Below the pieces are notes generated by a model. That model ran no database searches and was not told the DNA's origin. It was given only the letters and a program-made list of their open reading frames with translations. Both the position numbers and the translations under genes were made by a program. From H17-190 sp034435615 (GTDB taxonomy: Bacteria > Chloroflexota > Dehalococcoidia > SM23-28-2 > HRBIN24), in contig DAOTWZ010000065.1 in NCBI GenBank assembly GCA_034435615.1, positions 1 to 23,082 of the forward strand: 23,082 bases of DNA. Reading direction: 5' to 3'. Position 1 is the stretch's first letter; the number at the start of each line of letters is the position of its first letter. Below, one piece after another: positions 7,328-14,121 of this stretch.

Positions 7328-8122
7328 GTGAACGACAACGGCCCGCTCTTCTATTACGAGGTGCACGAGGGCCAGGGCCCCTACCTGGTGCTGGTCCACG
7401 GCTACCTCTCCAGCCGCGCCCAGTGGCTCCTGAACCTGGAGGCCCTCTCTAGGGTCGCCCGCCCGGTGATCATAGAGCTGCTGGGGCACGGTCGCTCGCC
7501 GACGCCGCAGCCGCCGGGCCCCTACCTGCCCGATAGCTACGTGGAGCAACTGGAGGCGCTGCGACGCTCCCTGGGGGCGGAGCGCTGGTTCCTGTGCGGG
7601 CAGTCCCTGGGAGCGGGGCTGACCCTGCGCTACGCTCTCGCCTATCCGGAGCGGGTGCTGGCCCAGGTCTTCACCAACTCCACCTCCGCCCTGGCGCCGG
7701 AAGGCTGGGACCGCTCCATCCGTCCTGTAATGGAGCGAGAGGCGGAGCGCCTCCTGCGGGATGGCCGGCGCGCCCTGCGGGACCATTTTCTGAGCCCTCT
7801 GCGCGCCTCTCGCTTCCCCCGGGAGGCCAAGGAGGCGCTGGTGAGGGACCTCTCCCTGCACGACCCGGCCGGCATCGCCTATACCGGCCTCTACACGGTC
7901 CCCCGCGTTTCCGTGCGGTCCCGCCTGGGGGAGAACCGCGTCCCCACACTCCTGGTGGTGGGTGAGCGGGAGGAGCGCTTCCAGGAGTCGCGCCGCTACG
8001 CCGAGGCCCACATGCCCTGTCTGGAAGTGGCGGCGCTGGACGCCGGCCACTCTGTCAACATCGAGGACGCGCCGGGCTTCAACCGGGCCGTCAGCGACTT
8101 CCTCCGCCGTTTCCGGGACTAG
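7328..8122 (+). CDS. Alpha/beta-hydrolase fold protein
   Basis: A 264-residue single-domain alpha/beta hydrolase, without signal peptide. The oxyanion block LVLVHGYLSSRAQW lies at residues 21-33, the nucleophile elbow is GQSLGAG with Ser93, a helical cap covers about 115-195, and the catalytic His241 lies in DAGHSVNIEDAPGFNRAVSDFL. The acid position after strand 6 (GERE) appears to be Glu215 where Asp is usual. The closest families hydrolyse esters or C-C bonds or act as haloperoxidase-like enzymes; the substrate cannot be told. The start is a GTG with GGGGGA six to seven bases before it; no ATG is available. It follows lutC after 55 bases on the same strand, and LLM2 follows from its own promoter. 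Confidence 0.85.
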   Translation: MNDNGPLFYYEVHEGQGPYLVLVHGYLSSRAQWLLNLEALSRVARPVIIELLGHGRSPTPQPPGPYLPDSYVEQLEALRRSLGAERWFLCGQSLGAGLTLRYALAYPERVLAQVFTNSTSALAPEGWDRSIRPVMEREAERLLRDGRRALRDHFLSPLRASRFPREAKEALVRDLSLHDPAGIAYTGLYTVPRVSVRSRLGENRVPTLLVVGEREERFQESRRYAEAHMPCLEVAALDAGHSVNIEDAPGFNRAVSDFLRRFRD

Positions 8123-8135
8123 CACCCCGCCCGCT

Positions 8136-8165
8136 TTGACAGGGCGACGGCCCCGGTGCTACAAC
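8136..8165 (+). promoter_or_regulatory. Promoter of LLM2
   Basis: TTGACA (8136-8141), 18-base spacer, TACAAC (8160-8165), in the 86-base gap between the hydrolase and LLM2. The leader of about 37 bases contains AGGAGG, ten to eleven bases before ATG 8209, a rather long spacing. Confidence 0.55.
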
Positions 8166-8208
8166 TCTAGGCATCGGCGGCCCCGTGCAGAGAGGAGGTG
8201 CGCTCCCC

Positions 8209-9291
8209 ATGAAGTTCGGCGTCATGTTCGTCATCTCCACGCCGGAGTTCTCCAGCCGCAGCGATGTCCAGCGGTACGACCAGGCCCTGGAGCAGGTGCG
8301 CTGGGCGGAGGAGCTGGGCTTCGACAGCGTCTGGTTCGCCGAGCACCACTTCACCGCCTACGGCAACATCCCGTCCACCTACGTGATGGCAGCGGCGGCC
8401 GCGCGGGTCACGCAGCGGGTGCGCCTGGGCACGGCGGTGGTGCTCCTACCCTTCTATCACCCCATGCGGGCGGTAACCGAGGCGACGATGGTGGACATCC
8501 TCAGCCACGGACGGCTGGAGCTGGGCCTGGGCCGCGGCTACCAGCCCCTAGAGATGGCCGGCTTCGAGCTGGACCCCGAGGAGACGGCGGCCCGCTTCGA
8601 CGAGGGCGTGGAGATCCTCCTACAGGCCTGGAGGGAGGGCCGGGTGGACTTCCAGGGGCGCTTCTACCGCCTGCGGGACATACCGGTGCGGCTGCGGCCG
8701 GTGCAGCAGCCACATCCGCCCCTCTGGATGGCCGCCATCAGCCCGGAGAGTTTCCGCAAGGCAGGTCTGCGGGGGGCTAACCTCCTCATCAACCCCAGCA
8801 TCACGCCGCCGGACAAGATGCAGGCCAACCTGGAGGGCTATCGGCAGGGGCTGCAGGAGGCCGGCCACGATGCTATGCCCCGCGAGGTGGGCGCCTTGGC
8901 CCAGGTCCACGTGGACGAGGACGGGGAGGCGGCCCTCCGCCGCATGGAGCGCCACACCGTCTGGTTCCACCGCACCCTCTCCAGGCAGATCGCCCCCGAC
9001 TCCCGGGAGCGGGTAGCCAGCAGCTACCGCCTCTACGCCAGGTCCAAGGAGCACCTGGCCTCCGTGGAATTCCAGGAGATAGCCTCGTCCCTGGGGGCGG
9101 CCTTCGGCACGCCGGAGCAGGTGGCCGAGAAGCTGCGGCTCCTGCGGGACCAGTTCCAGGTCTCCCACTTCATCGCCTGGTTCGAGGTGGGGGACATGGC
9201 CCACGAGGAGGTGCTACGGGCCATGGAGCTCTTCGCCCGTCGGGTGATGCCGGCCCTTAGGGAGGAGGCCGTCCCCCGTCGCGGCCTCTGA
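8209..9291 (+). CDS. LLM-class flavin-dependent oxidoreductase (LLM2)
   Basis: A 360-residue luciferase-like monooxygenase, longer than LLM1 and nearer to the alkanal-monooxygenase alpha-like branch. Signatures: MKFGVMFVISTPEF (strand 1), GFDSVWFAEHHFTAYG (the EHHF motif of this branch), RVRLGTAVVLLPFYHPMR, LELGLGRGYQPLEMAGF, the RFDEGVEILLQAW helix, FQGRFYRLRDIPVRLRPVQQPHPPLW, and near the end FGTPEQVAEKLRLLRD. Cofactor is FMN or F420; substrate unknown. The frame is open to a GTG at 8185, but ATG 8209 fits the family start and the AGGAGG. The stop at 9291 is only 9 bases from the stop of the convergent MFS gene, so the two transcripts must overlap at their ends. Confidence 0.9.
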   Translation: MKFGVMFVISTPEFSSRSDVQRYDQALEQVRWAEELGFDSVWFAEHHFTAYGNIPSTYVMAAAAARVTQRVRLGTAVVLLPFYHPMRAVTEATMVDILSHGRLELGLGRGYQPLEMAGFELDPEETAARFDEGVEILLQAWREGRVDFQGRFYRLRDIPVRLRPVQQPHPPLWMAAISPESFRKAGLRGANLLINPSITPPDKMQANLEGYRQGLQEAGHDAMPREVGALAQVHVDEDGEAALRRMERHTVWFHRTLSRQIAPDSRERVASSYRLYARSKEHLASVEFQEIASSLGAAFGTPEQVAEKLRLLRDQFQVSHFIAWFEVGDMAHEEVLRAMELFARRVMPALREEAVPRRGL

Positions 9292-9300
9292 GGACGGAGG

Positions 9301-10620
9301 TCAGGAGGGGACGGCTGCGGGGGCGTGGCGCCGCTGGGGCCTGCGCACCATGAGGAAGAGGGGAAGGGCCAGGAAGCTCACCAGGGCGCCCAGGGCGAAG
9401 GCGCCCTCGTAGCCGCCGGTGCTCTCGTAGAAGAGGCCGGCCATGTAGACGCCGATGCCCGAGGCGCTCCCCGCCAAGGCGAAGAGGGCCCCCGATATGG
9501 AGGAGGCGAAACGCCGACCGAAGAGGTCGGCCAGGAGGACGGCGTAGAGGCCGGCCACCGCCCCGTAGCCCAGCCCGAAGACGAGGGCCCCCAGGTAGAG
9601 GAAGGCGGGGCTACCCGCCAGCGCCGTCCACCAGAGCACGGCGAAGCTCACGCCCTGGAAGAAGATGGAGAGCCCCATGGTGGCCCGCAGGCCGATCATG
9701 TCCGACACCAGGCCGCCGAACAGACGGCTCAGGAGGGAACCCACCGCCATCGTGGTGATGGTCAGGGAGGCTGCCTGGGCGGAGAGGCCCAGCTCCTCCT
9801 GGGCGAAGGGCGGCAGGTGGACAAAGGGCAGGAAGACCATGGACCAGACCATCCCCAGGGAGACGGTCGCCAACCAGAAGGGGAGGGAGCGCAGCGTCTC
9901 GCCCAGGGTGAAGGAGTCGTCCTGGGCCGGCGCTGGGCCGCTGGCATTGGCTGGCGGGGGCGTCCGTTCCGCCCCGTAGGGCAGGAGACCCTTGGATTCG
10001 GGGTCTCGCTCCATTAGGAGGCCCACCGCGGCGAAGATGACGAAGAGGGCCACAGCGTAGACCAGATAGGCCGTCCGCCAGCCCAGGGGCACCAGGGCCA
10101 GCGCCGAGAGGATGGGCACTGTGAGCTGGCCGGCGCCCACCCCGGCAGTGACGATCCCCACCGCCAGCCCACGGCGGGCCACGAACCACTTCACGACGGT
10201 GCTGGTGGCGGGGATGATGCAGGTGCTCATGGCCAGGGCGGCCAGCAGTCCGTAGGCCACGTAGAACTCCCAGAGGCTCCCGGCGCGGGAGACCCAGAGG
10301 AGGCTGCCACCGAAGAGCAGGGCCCCCAGCAGCACCACCGGCCGCGGCCCCCAGCGGTCGGTGGCGATGCCGGTGGCCAGGCTGAAGACGCTGTACATGG
10401 CGGCGTAGATGGAGAACCCCAGCGTGAGGGCAGCCCGCTGGCCGGGCGCCAGCGACGCCTCCATATCGGACAGGAAGACGCCGAAGCTGAACTGGACGCC
10501 GTAGCCGCTGTAGAGGAGGACGAAGCCGCCGAGGACGATGACCCAGCCGTAGAACAGGCCCGACAGAGGGAGCCGGAGGCGACGGCCTAACGCTGCGGGC
10601 TCTCCTTCCGTACGCTCCAT
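9301..10620 (-). CDS. MFS transporter, monocarboxylate/oxalate-formate-like
   Basis: A 439-residue 12-helix inner-membrane carrier, the closest paralogue of the MFS gene at 441-1775: both share KWF(M/V)ARRGLA, (V/I)VTAGVGAGQLTVP, LSALAL(E/V)PLGWRTA and the DDSFTL(R/G)E(A/T)LR(T/S)LPFW run of the central loop. N-terminal blocks are FYGWVIVLGGFVLLYSGYG, FSFGVFLSDMEASLAPGQRA and ATDRWGPRP; the second half has ADLFGRRFASSISG. The start ATG 10620 has GGGAG six bases upstream and a clear promoter at 10660-10687. It converges on LLM2. Being 6 kb from the other three copies, it indicates dispersal of the family rather than one tandem array only. Substrate unknown. Confidence 0.92.
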   Translation of the reverse strand: MERTEGEPAALGRRLRLPLSGLFYGWVIVLGGFVLLYSGYGVQFSFGVFLSDMEASLAPGQRAALTLGFSIYAAMYSVFSLATGIATDRWGPRPVVLLGALLFGGSLLWVSRAGSLWEFYVAYGLLAALAMSTCIIPATSTVVKWFVARRGLAVGIVTAGVGAGQLTVPILSALALVPLGWRTAYLVYAVALFVIFAAVGLLMERDPESKGLLPYGAERTPPPANASGPAPAQDDSFTLGETLRSLPFWLATVSLGMVWSMVFLPFVHLPPFAQEELGLSAQAASLTITTMAVGSLLSRLFGGLVSDMIGLRATMGLSIFFQGVSFAVLWWTALAGSPAFLYLGALVFGLGYGAVAGLYAVLLADLFGRRFASSISGALFALAGSASGIGVYMAGLFYESTGGYEGAFALGALVSFLALPLFLMVRRPQRRHAPAAVPS

Positions 10621-10659
10621 CGCCGGCTCCCGGGGCCCATCGGCCTCGCCTTTCTCTCT

Positions 10660-10687
10660 AGCATAGGCCGGGTGGATAGGGCGTCAA
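10660..10687 (-). promoter_or_regulatory. Promoter of the MFS gene at 9301-10620
   Basis: Minus strand: TTGACG (10682-10687), 16-base spacer, TATGCT (10660-10665). Same hexamer type and spacer length as the promoter at 399-426, and the early leader also has AGAAAGGCGAGG (10644-10655). It lies 21 bases beyond the comF stop codon. Confidence 0.62.
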
Positions 10688-10708
10688 GGGCCACTGGCCT
10701 CTCTTTCC

Positions 10709-11410
10709 TCAGTCCTCCCGGGCGAAGGTCATCGCCCAGACCGCCTCCGCCCCGGCGGCCAGCAGGGCGCGGGCGGCGGCGTCCAGGGTGGCGCCGGTGG
10801 TGAGGACATCGTCCACCAGGAGGAGACGCCGGCCGGCCAGGCGACGGCCGCTGGCGTGGAATGCGTCCCTGACGTTGGCGCGGCGGGCCGCCTCTCCCGT
10901 CGCCTCCGTCTGGGGCGGCGTCCAGCGCCTGCGGAGCGCCCCTTTCAACACCGGGAGGCCCGCCCGGCGGCCCACCTCTCGGGCCAGGAGGGCCGCCTGG
11001 TTGAAGCCCCGTAGCCGCTCCCGCAGGCCCGGCAGCGGCACGGGGACGATGGCGTCCACCGGTGGCGTCCATTCCTCTAGGAGGGAGGCCATGGGCCGCG
11101 CCATGACGGGGGCGATGGCCCACAGGCCGCCGAACTTCAGGGCGTGGACGGCCTCCCGGGCGGTGCCCTGGTAGACGAAGGGGGCACGGGCGGCCACGAA
11201 GGCGGGCGGGGCCTGGCGACAGCGCCGGCAGCGCCCCTCGCCCTCCCGGGGCAGCCAGCATCCGTCACAGCGGGGCGGGGCGGCGGGGGGCATCGCCTCC
11301 TGGCAGCGGCGGCAGAGGAGGGCGCCGCCCCCTCCGCAGACGGCGCACCGGGGCGGGAAGAGGGCGTCCAGGGCCAGGCCGGCCAGTCGCTCCAGGAGGC
11401 CCGTCGGCAT
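10709..11410 (-). CDS. ComF-family amidophosphoribosyltransferase-like protein
   Basis: A 233-residue protein with an N-terminal zinc-finger region made of four CxxC pairs (Cys22/25, 33/36, 48/51, 61/64) and a C-terminal type I phosphoribosyltransferase domain. The latter shows the ComF block RLRGFNQAALLA (132-143) and the PRPP-binding loop LLLVDDVLTTGATL (196-209). ComF proteins act in uptake of single-stranded DNA in naturally competent bacteria and may load or remodel the DNA with helicases; many non-competent species also carry one. The length is usual. ATG 11410 was chosen because the family start (short helix, then LFPPRCAVCG) fits and the candidate -10 lies just upstream; the frame stays open to 11578 but that part crosses the divergent moaD promoter. 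There is no Shine-Dalgarno. Confidence 0.88.
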   Translation of the reverse strand: MPTGLLERLAGLALDALFPPRCAVCGGGGALLCRRCQEAMPPAAPPRCDGCWLPREGEGRCRRCRQAPPAFVAARAPFVYQGTAREAVHALKFGGLWAIAPVMARPMASLLEEWTPPVDAIVPVPLPGLRERLRGFNQAALLAREVGRRAGLPVLKGALRRRWTPPQTEATGEAARRANVRDAFHASGRRLAGRRLLLVDDVLTTGATLDAAARALLAAGAEAVWAMTFARED

Positions 11411-11416
11411 GGGCCC

Positions 11417-11446
11417 ATGATACGGGCTGGCCAGGGGCGGCAACAA
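11417..11446 (-). promoter_or_regulatory. Candidate leaderless promoter of the ComF gene
   Basis: Minus strand: TTGTTG (11441-11446), 18-base spacer, TATCAT (11417-11422). Six bases separate the -10 from the ATG, so transcription would begin on or next to the A of the start codon. An inverted repeat ACAAG-5-CTTGT (11443-11457) covers this -35 and the divergent moaD -35. Confidence 0.5.
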
Positions 11447-11453
11447 GCTCGTC

Positions 11454-11482
11454 TTGTCGGCCCGGGGGCGGTGGCATACACT
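11454..11482 (+). promoter_or_regulatory. Candidate promoter of moaD-moaE
   Basis: Plus strand: TTGTCG (11454-11459), 17-base spacer, TACACT (11477-11482). The moaD ATG is 11 bases after the -10, leaving only about 4 untranslated bases and no room for a Shine-Dalgarno. Divergent from the ComF promoter with 7 bases between the -35 hexamers. Confidence 0.52.
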
Positions 11483-11492
11483 GGACTTGGCC

Positions 11493-11750
11493 ATGAGGGC
11501 TAAGGTGCGCTTCTTCGCCCGGCTGCGCGAGCTGGCAGGGCAAGGGGAGGCCGAGGTGGAGATCGGCGAGGGGCTCACGGTGAGCGAGCTGTTCCGCCTC
11601 CTCCAGGGACGCTATCCCGGCCTGGCCCGCTACCAGGCCCCCGTGGCCTACGCCGTCAACGCCGAATACGTCCCCGCCCACCACCCGGTGAAAGAGGGGG
11701 ACGAGGTGGCCTTCATCCCCCCCGTGAGCGGAGGCGGCCATGCGCTTTGA
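11493..11750 (+). CDS. moaD: Molybdopterin synthase sulfur-carrier subunit MoaD
   Basis: An 85-residue beta-grasp (ubiquitin-like) protein: VRFFARLRELAG at the start, LTVSELFRLLQGRYPGL, VAYAVNAEYVPAHHPVKEGDEVAFIPPVSGG. Normal MoaD ends in Gly-Gly, whose carboxylate is adenylated and thiolated by MoeB/ThiF-type enzymes and donates sulfur to make molybdopterin from precursor Z. Here the chain goes on after Gly80-Gly81-Gly82 with His-Ala-Leu before the stop, so the active end would be masked unless trimmed. Its last 11 bases overlap moaE in another frame. The start ATG 11493 lies about 4 bases from the predicted transcription start. Confidence 0.85.
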   Translation: MRAKVRFFARLRELAGQGEAEVEIGEGLTVSELFRLLQGRYPGLARYQAPVAYAVNAEYVPAHHPVKEGDEVAFIPPVSGGGHAL

Positions 11751-12180
11751 GGTGACCCGCGAGCCCCTGGACGTGGCAGCCGCTGCCCGGGAGGTGCGCC
11801 GGGACGCCAGCGGCGCCGTCGTCGTCTTCCTGGGGACGGTGCGAGACCACAACCTGGGCCGCCGCGTCCTCTACCTGGAGTACGATGCCTACCCGGAGAT
11901 GGCCTGCCGGGTGATGCGGGCCCTGGCGGAGGAGGCGAAGGCCCGCTGGCCCCTCACGGACGTGGTCATCCTCCACCGCGTGGGGCGGCTAGAGATAGGG
12001 GAGACCTCCCTCCTGGTGGCCGTCTCCTCTCCCCACCGCCGGGAGGCCTTCGAGGCGGGGCAGTGGCTGGTGGACCGCGTCAAGGAGCGGGTGCCGGTGT
12101 GGAAGAAGGAGGTCTTCGAGGGAGGGGAGGAGTGGATCGAGGGGGAGCTGCCGGCGCCGGAGGCCAGGCCGGGCCCTTAG
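11740..12180 (+). CDS. moaE: Molybdopterin synthase catalytic subunit MoaE
   Basis: A 146-residue protein forming, with MoaD, the cytoplasmic heterotetramer that inserts two sulfurs into cyclic pyranopterin phosphate. Motifs of the family are all in place: GAVVVFLGTVRDHN (Arg35), LEYDAYPEMA, HRVGRLEIGETSLLVAVSSPHR with His99-Arg100-Arg101, and KERVPVWKKE with Lys115, Lys122 and Lys123 at the active site, then EEWIEG. The start ATG overlaps the moaD end by 11 bases. The C-terminal proline-rich tail of about 10 residues is not part of the core. The NUDIX gene follows 6 bases after the stop and is in the same transcript. Confidence 0.93.
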   Translation: MRFEVTREPLDVAAAAREVRRDASGAVVVFLGTVRDHNLGRRVLYLEYDAYPEMACRVMRALAEEAKARWPLTDVVILHRVGRLEIGETSLLVAVSSPHRREAFEAGQWLVDRVKERVPVWKKEVFEGGEEWIEGELPAPEARPGP

Positions 12181-12186
12181 AGCGCC

Positions 12187-12732
12187 ATGGCCTTCCACCA
12201 CCCCCCGCCGCCCCCTCGCTTCTGTCCTCTGTGCGGCAGCCCCCTGGAGGAGCGCTGGCTGGATACGGAGGAGCGGGAGCGCCTCGTCTGTCCCCAGGGC
12301 CACATCTACTACCTGAACCCCAAGCTCATCGTCAGCGTCATCGTGGAGCGGGACGGGCGCGTCCTGCTGCTGCGGCGGGCCATAGAGCCGCGGCGAGGCT
12401 ACTGGACCTTCCCCGGTGGCTACATGGAGATCGACGAGTCGGTGGAGGAGTGCGTCCTGCGGGAGACCCGCGAGGAGGCGGGGATCGCGGTGGAGCTGGA
12501 AGGGCTGGTGGGGATCTTCTCGCGGCCGGCCCCGGAGGGCCCGGGCATAGTCTCCATCGTCTTCCGGGGGCGGCTGCGAGAGGGCGAGCCGGGTCCCAGC
12601 CGGGAGGTGCTGGAGGCCCGCTTCTTCGCCCCGGACGAGCTCCCCTGGGACGAGCTGGCCTACGATACCACCCGCTGGGCCCTGGAGGCCTACCTGCAGC
12701 AGAGGGCCCAGTCGCCGCGCCGCTGCTGCTGA
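12187..12732 (+). CDS. NUDIX hydrolase with N-terminal zinc ribbon
   Basis: A 181-residue protein. After a proline/histidine-rich start there is a zinc ribbon (Cys13-x2-Cys16 and Cys35-x3-His39), then the NUDIX domain with a perfect box: Gly78, Glu84, Arg92-Glu93, Glu96-Glu97, Gly99. The residues before it, GYWTFPGG, are typical of ADP-ribose/NAD-type diphosphatases of this layout, but substrate specificity cannot be read. The last two residues are Cys-Cys. Start ATG 12187 has no strong Shine-Dalgarno and probably depends on coupling to moaE, 6 bases upstream. Its stop codon directly abuts the stop of the convergent loader gene (TGA then CTA). Confidence 0.9.
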   Translation: MAFHHPPPPPRFCPLCGSPLEERWLDTEERERLVCPQGHIYYLNPKLIVSVIVERDGRVLLLRRAIEPRRGYWTFPGGYMEIDESVEECVLRETREEAGIAVELEGLVGIFSRPAPEGPGIVSIVFRGRLREGEPGPSREVLEARFFAPDELPWDELAYDTTRWALEAYLQQRAQSPRRCC

Positions 12733-14121
12733 CTAGGGACGCCGCCCTGGCCGGCGAAGGGACGGCGCCTCCCTCCCCTGCTCCCAGAAGTCGAACCGGC
12801 CCATGAGGAGGATGGTGCTCACCTGGGGGTCGGTGAGACGGGCCCGCAGCTTGGGGTCCAGGGCGGAGACCGTGAGGTTGGTGGTGACCACCGTGGGCAG
12901 GAGGTTGTTGTAGCGGTAGTTGATGATCTGGAAGAGCTTCTCCTCCGCCCAGGGGGTGGAGCTGTGGGAGCCCAGGTCGTCCAGGACGAGGATGGGGACC
13001 GTGCGCACCATCTCGAATATGTCGTCGTAAGGGATGAGGTGGCGAGGGTCGAAGCTGGAGCGCAGGTGGTCCAGCAGGTCAGGCACCACCACGAAGAGCA
13101 CCTGCCGCCCCTGCTGCCGACAGTGGTTGGCGATGGCCGCCGCTAGCCGCGTCTTTCCCTTGCCCGGGTGGCCGGCCAGCACCAGCCAGTAGCGGGGCTC
13201 CTTGGCGAACTCGCGGGCCTGACGCCAGGCGTGCCGCAGCATCCGCAGCTCCTCGGCGTCCCGGGTGATGAGGGAGGGGTCGAAGCTGTCGAAGGTCATG
13301 GCCCGCAGGAGGGGCTGGGAGAGGCTGTCCAGGCGGGCCAGGTCGGCGGGGCCGTCGCTCCCCAGGTGGTAGATGCGAGAGAGGGTGGGGTCGCTGAGGC
13401 GGGTGCGTAGCTTGGGGTCCAGCCGCTCCAGGGGGACGGCCAGGGTGAAGACGGTGGGCAACTGGGCGGCGAAGCGGTGGTTGACGAGCTGATAGAGCTT
13501 CTCCTCCGCCCAGGGGGTGCCGGAGTGGCTGCCCAGGTCGTCCAGGACCAGGAGGGGGACGCTGCGGAGCTGCTCGAACAGGTCGTCGTAGGGGGTATCG
13601 GCCTCCGGGCGGTAGGCGGCCCGCAGGTGGTCCAGGAGGTCGGGGACGGCCATGAAGAGGGTGAGGGTGCCCCGCTCTATGCAGCGGTTGGCGATGGCGG
13701 CGGCCAGGTGGGTCTTGCCGCTGCCGCTGGGGCCGCTCAGAACGAAGAATCCCTGGGGGGACTCGGCGAAGCGGCGCGCTCCCTCCACGGCCTGGGCGTA
13801 GGCCTGCTGGACCAGGGGGCCCAGGCCACGGCCGGCGGGCTCCAGGTTGTCGAAGGTGAGGCGGAGGTAGAAGCGGAGGTTGCTGAAGCGTTGCAGGCGC
13901 TCCCGGCGGGCTGCCTCGTCCTCGGAGAGGGTGCAGCGGCAGGGGAAGGCCTTGCCGAAGTCGGGGTGGCCCAGGGGGACGGCCCGCCGGACGAGGCCGG
14001 CACCGCCGCAGTGCGGGCAGACAGGAGTCTCCGCCTCCGCCTCAGGGGGCGGCGCCGCCCTTTCCCCGCCGGTAGCGCTCGGCAAGCCACTCTGCTTCAG
14101 GATCTCGTCTAGTCTTTTCAT
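12733..14121 (-). CDS. Tandem-AAA+ DnaC/DnaI-type replicative helicase loader
   Basis: A 462-residue protein with one zinc-binding N-terminus (Cys35, Cys38, Cys61, Cys63) and two DnaC/DnaI-like AAA+ domains; family members normally have one and are about 250-310 residues. Copy 1: Walker A GPSGSGKT (130-137), Walker B LLVLDDLG (190-197), LRTRL arginine-finger region (238-242). Copy 2: Walker A GHPGKGKT (317-324), Walker B ILVLDDLG (377-384), LRARL (425-429). From Thr89/Thr276 to Pro245/Pro432 the copies align with no gap at an offset of 187 residues. The sensor-1 Asn is present in copy 2 (Asn415) and is Ala228 in copy 1. Known loaders place the DnaB hexamer on DNA in an ATP-dependent way; the operon with dnaB and a DnaD-domain gene supports that job. 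ATG 14121 has GGAGG nine bases upstream and lies inside the previous gene (80-base overlap). Confidence 0.9.
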   Translation of the reverse strand: MKRLDEILKQSGLPSATGGERAAPPPEAEAETPVCPHCGGAGLVRRAVPLGHPDFGKAFPCRCTLSEDEAARRERLQRFSNLRFYLRLTFDNLEPAGRGLGPLVQQAYAQAVEGARRFAESPQGFFVLSGPSGSGKTHLAAAIANRCIERGTLTLFMAVPDLLDHLRAAYRPEADTPYDDLFEQLRSVPLLVLDDLGSHSGTPWAEEKLYQLVNHRFAAQLPTVFTLAVPLERLDPKLRTRLSDPTLSRIYHLGSDGPADLARLDSLSQPLLRAMTFDSFDPSLITRDAEELRMLRHAWRQAREFAKEPRYWLVLAGHPGKGKTRLAAAIANHCRQQGRQVLFVVVPDLLDHLRSSFDPRHLIPYDDIFEMVRTVPILVLDDLGSHSSTPWAEEKLFQIINYRYNNLLPTVVTTNLTVSALDPKLRARLTDPQVSTILLMGRFDFWEQGREAPSLRRPGRRP

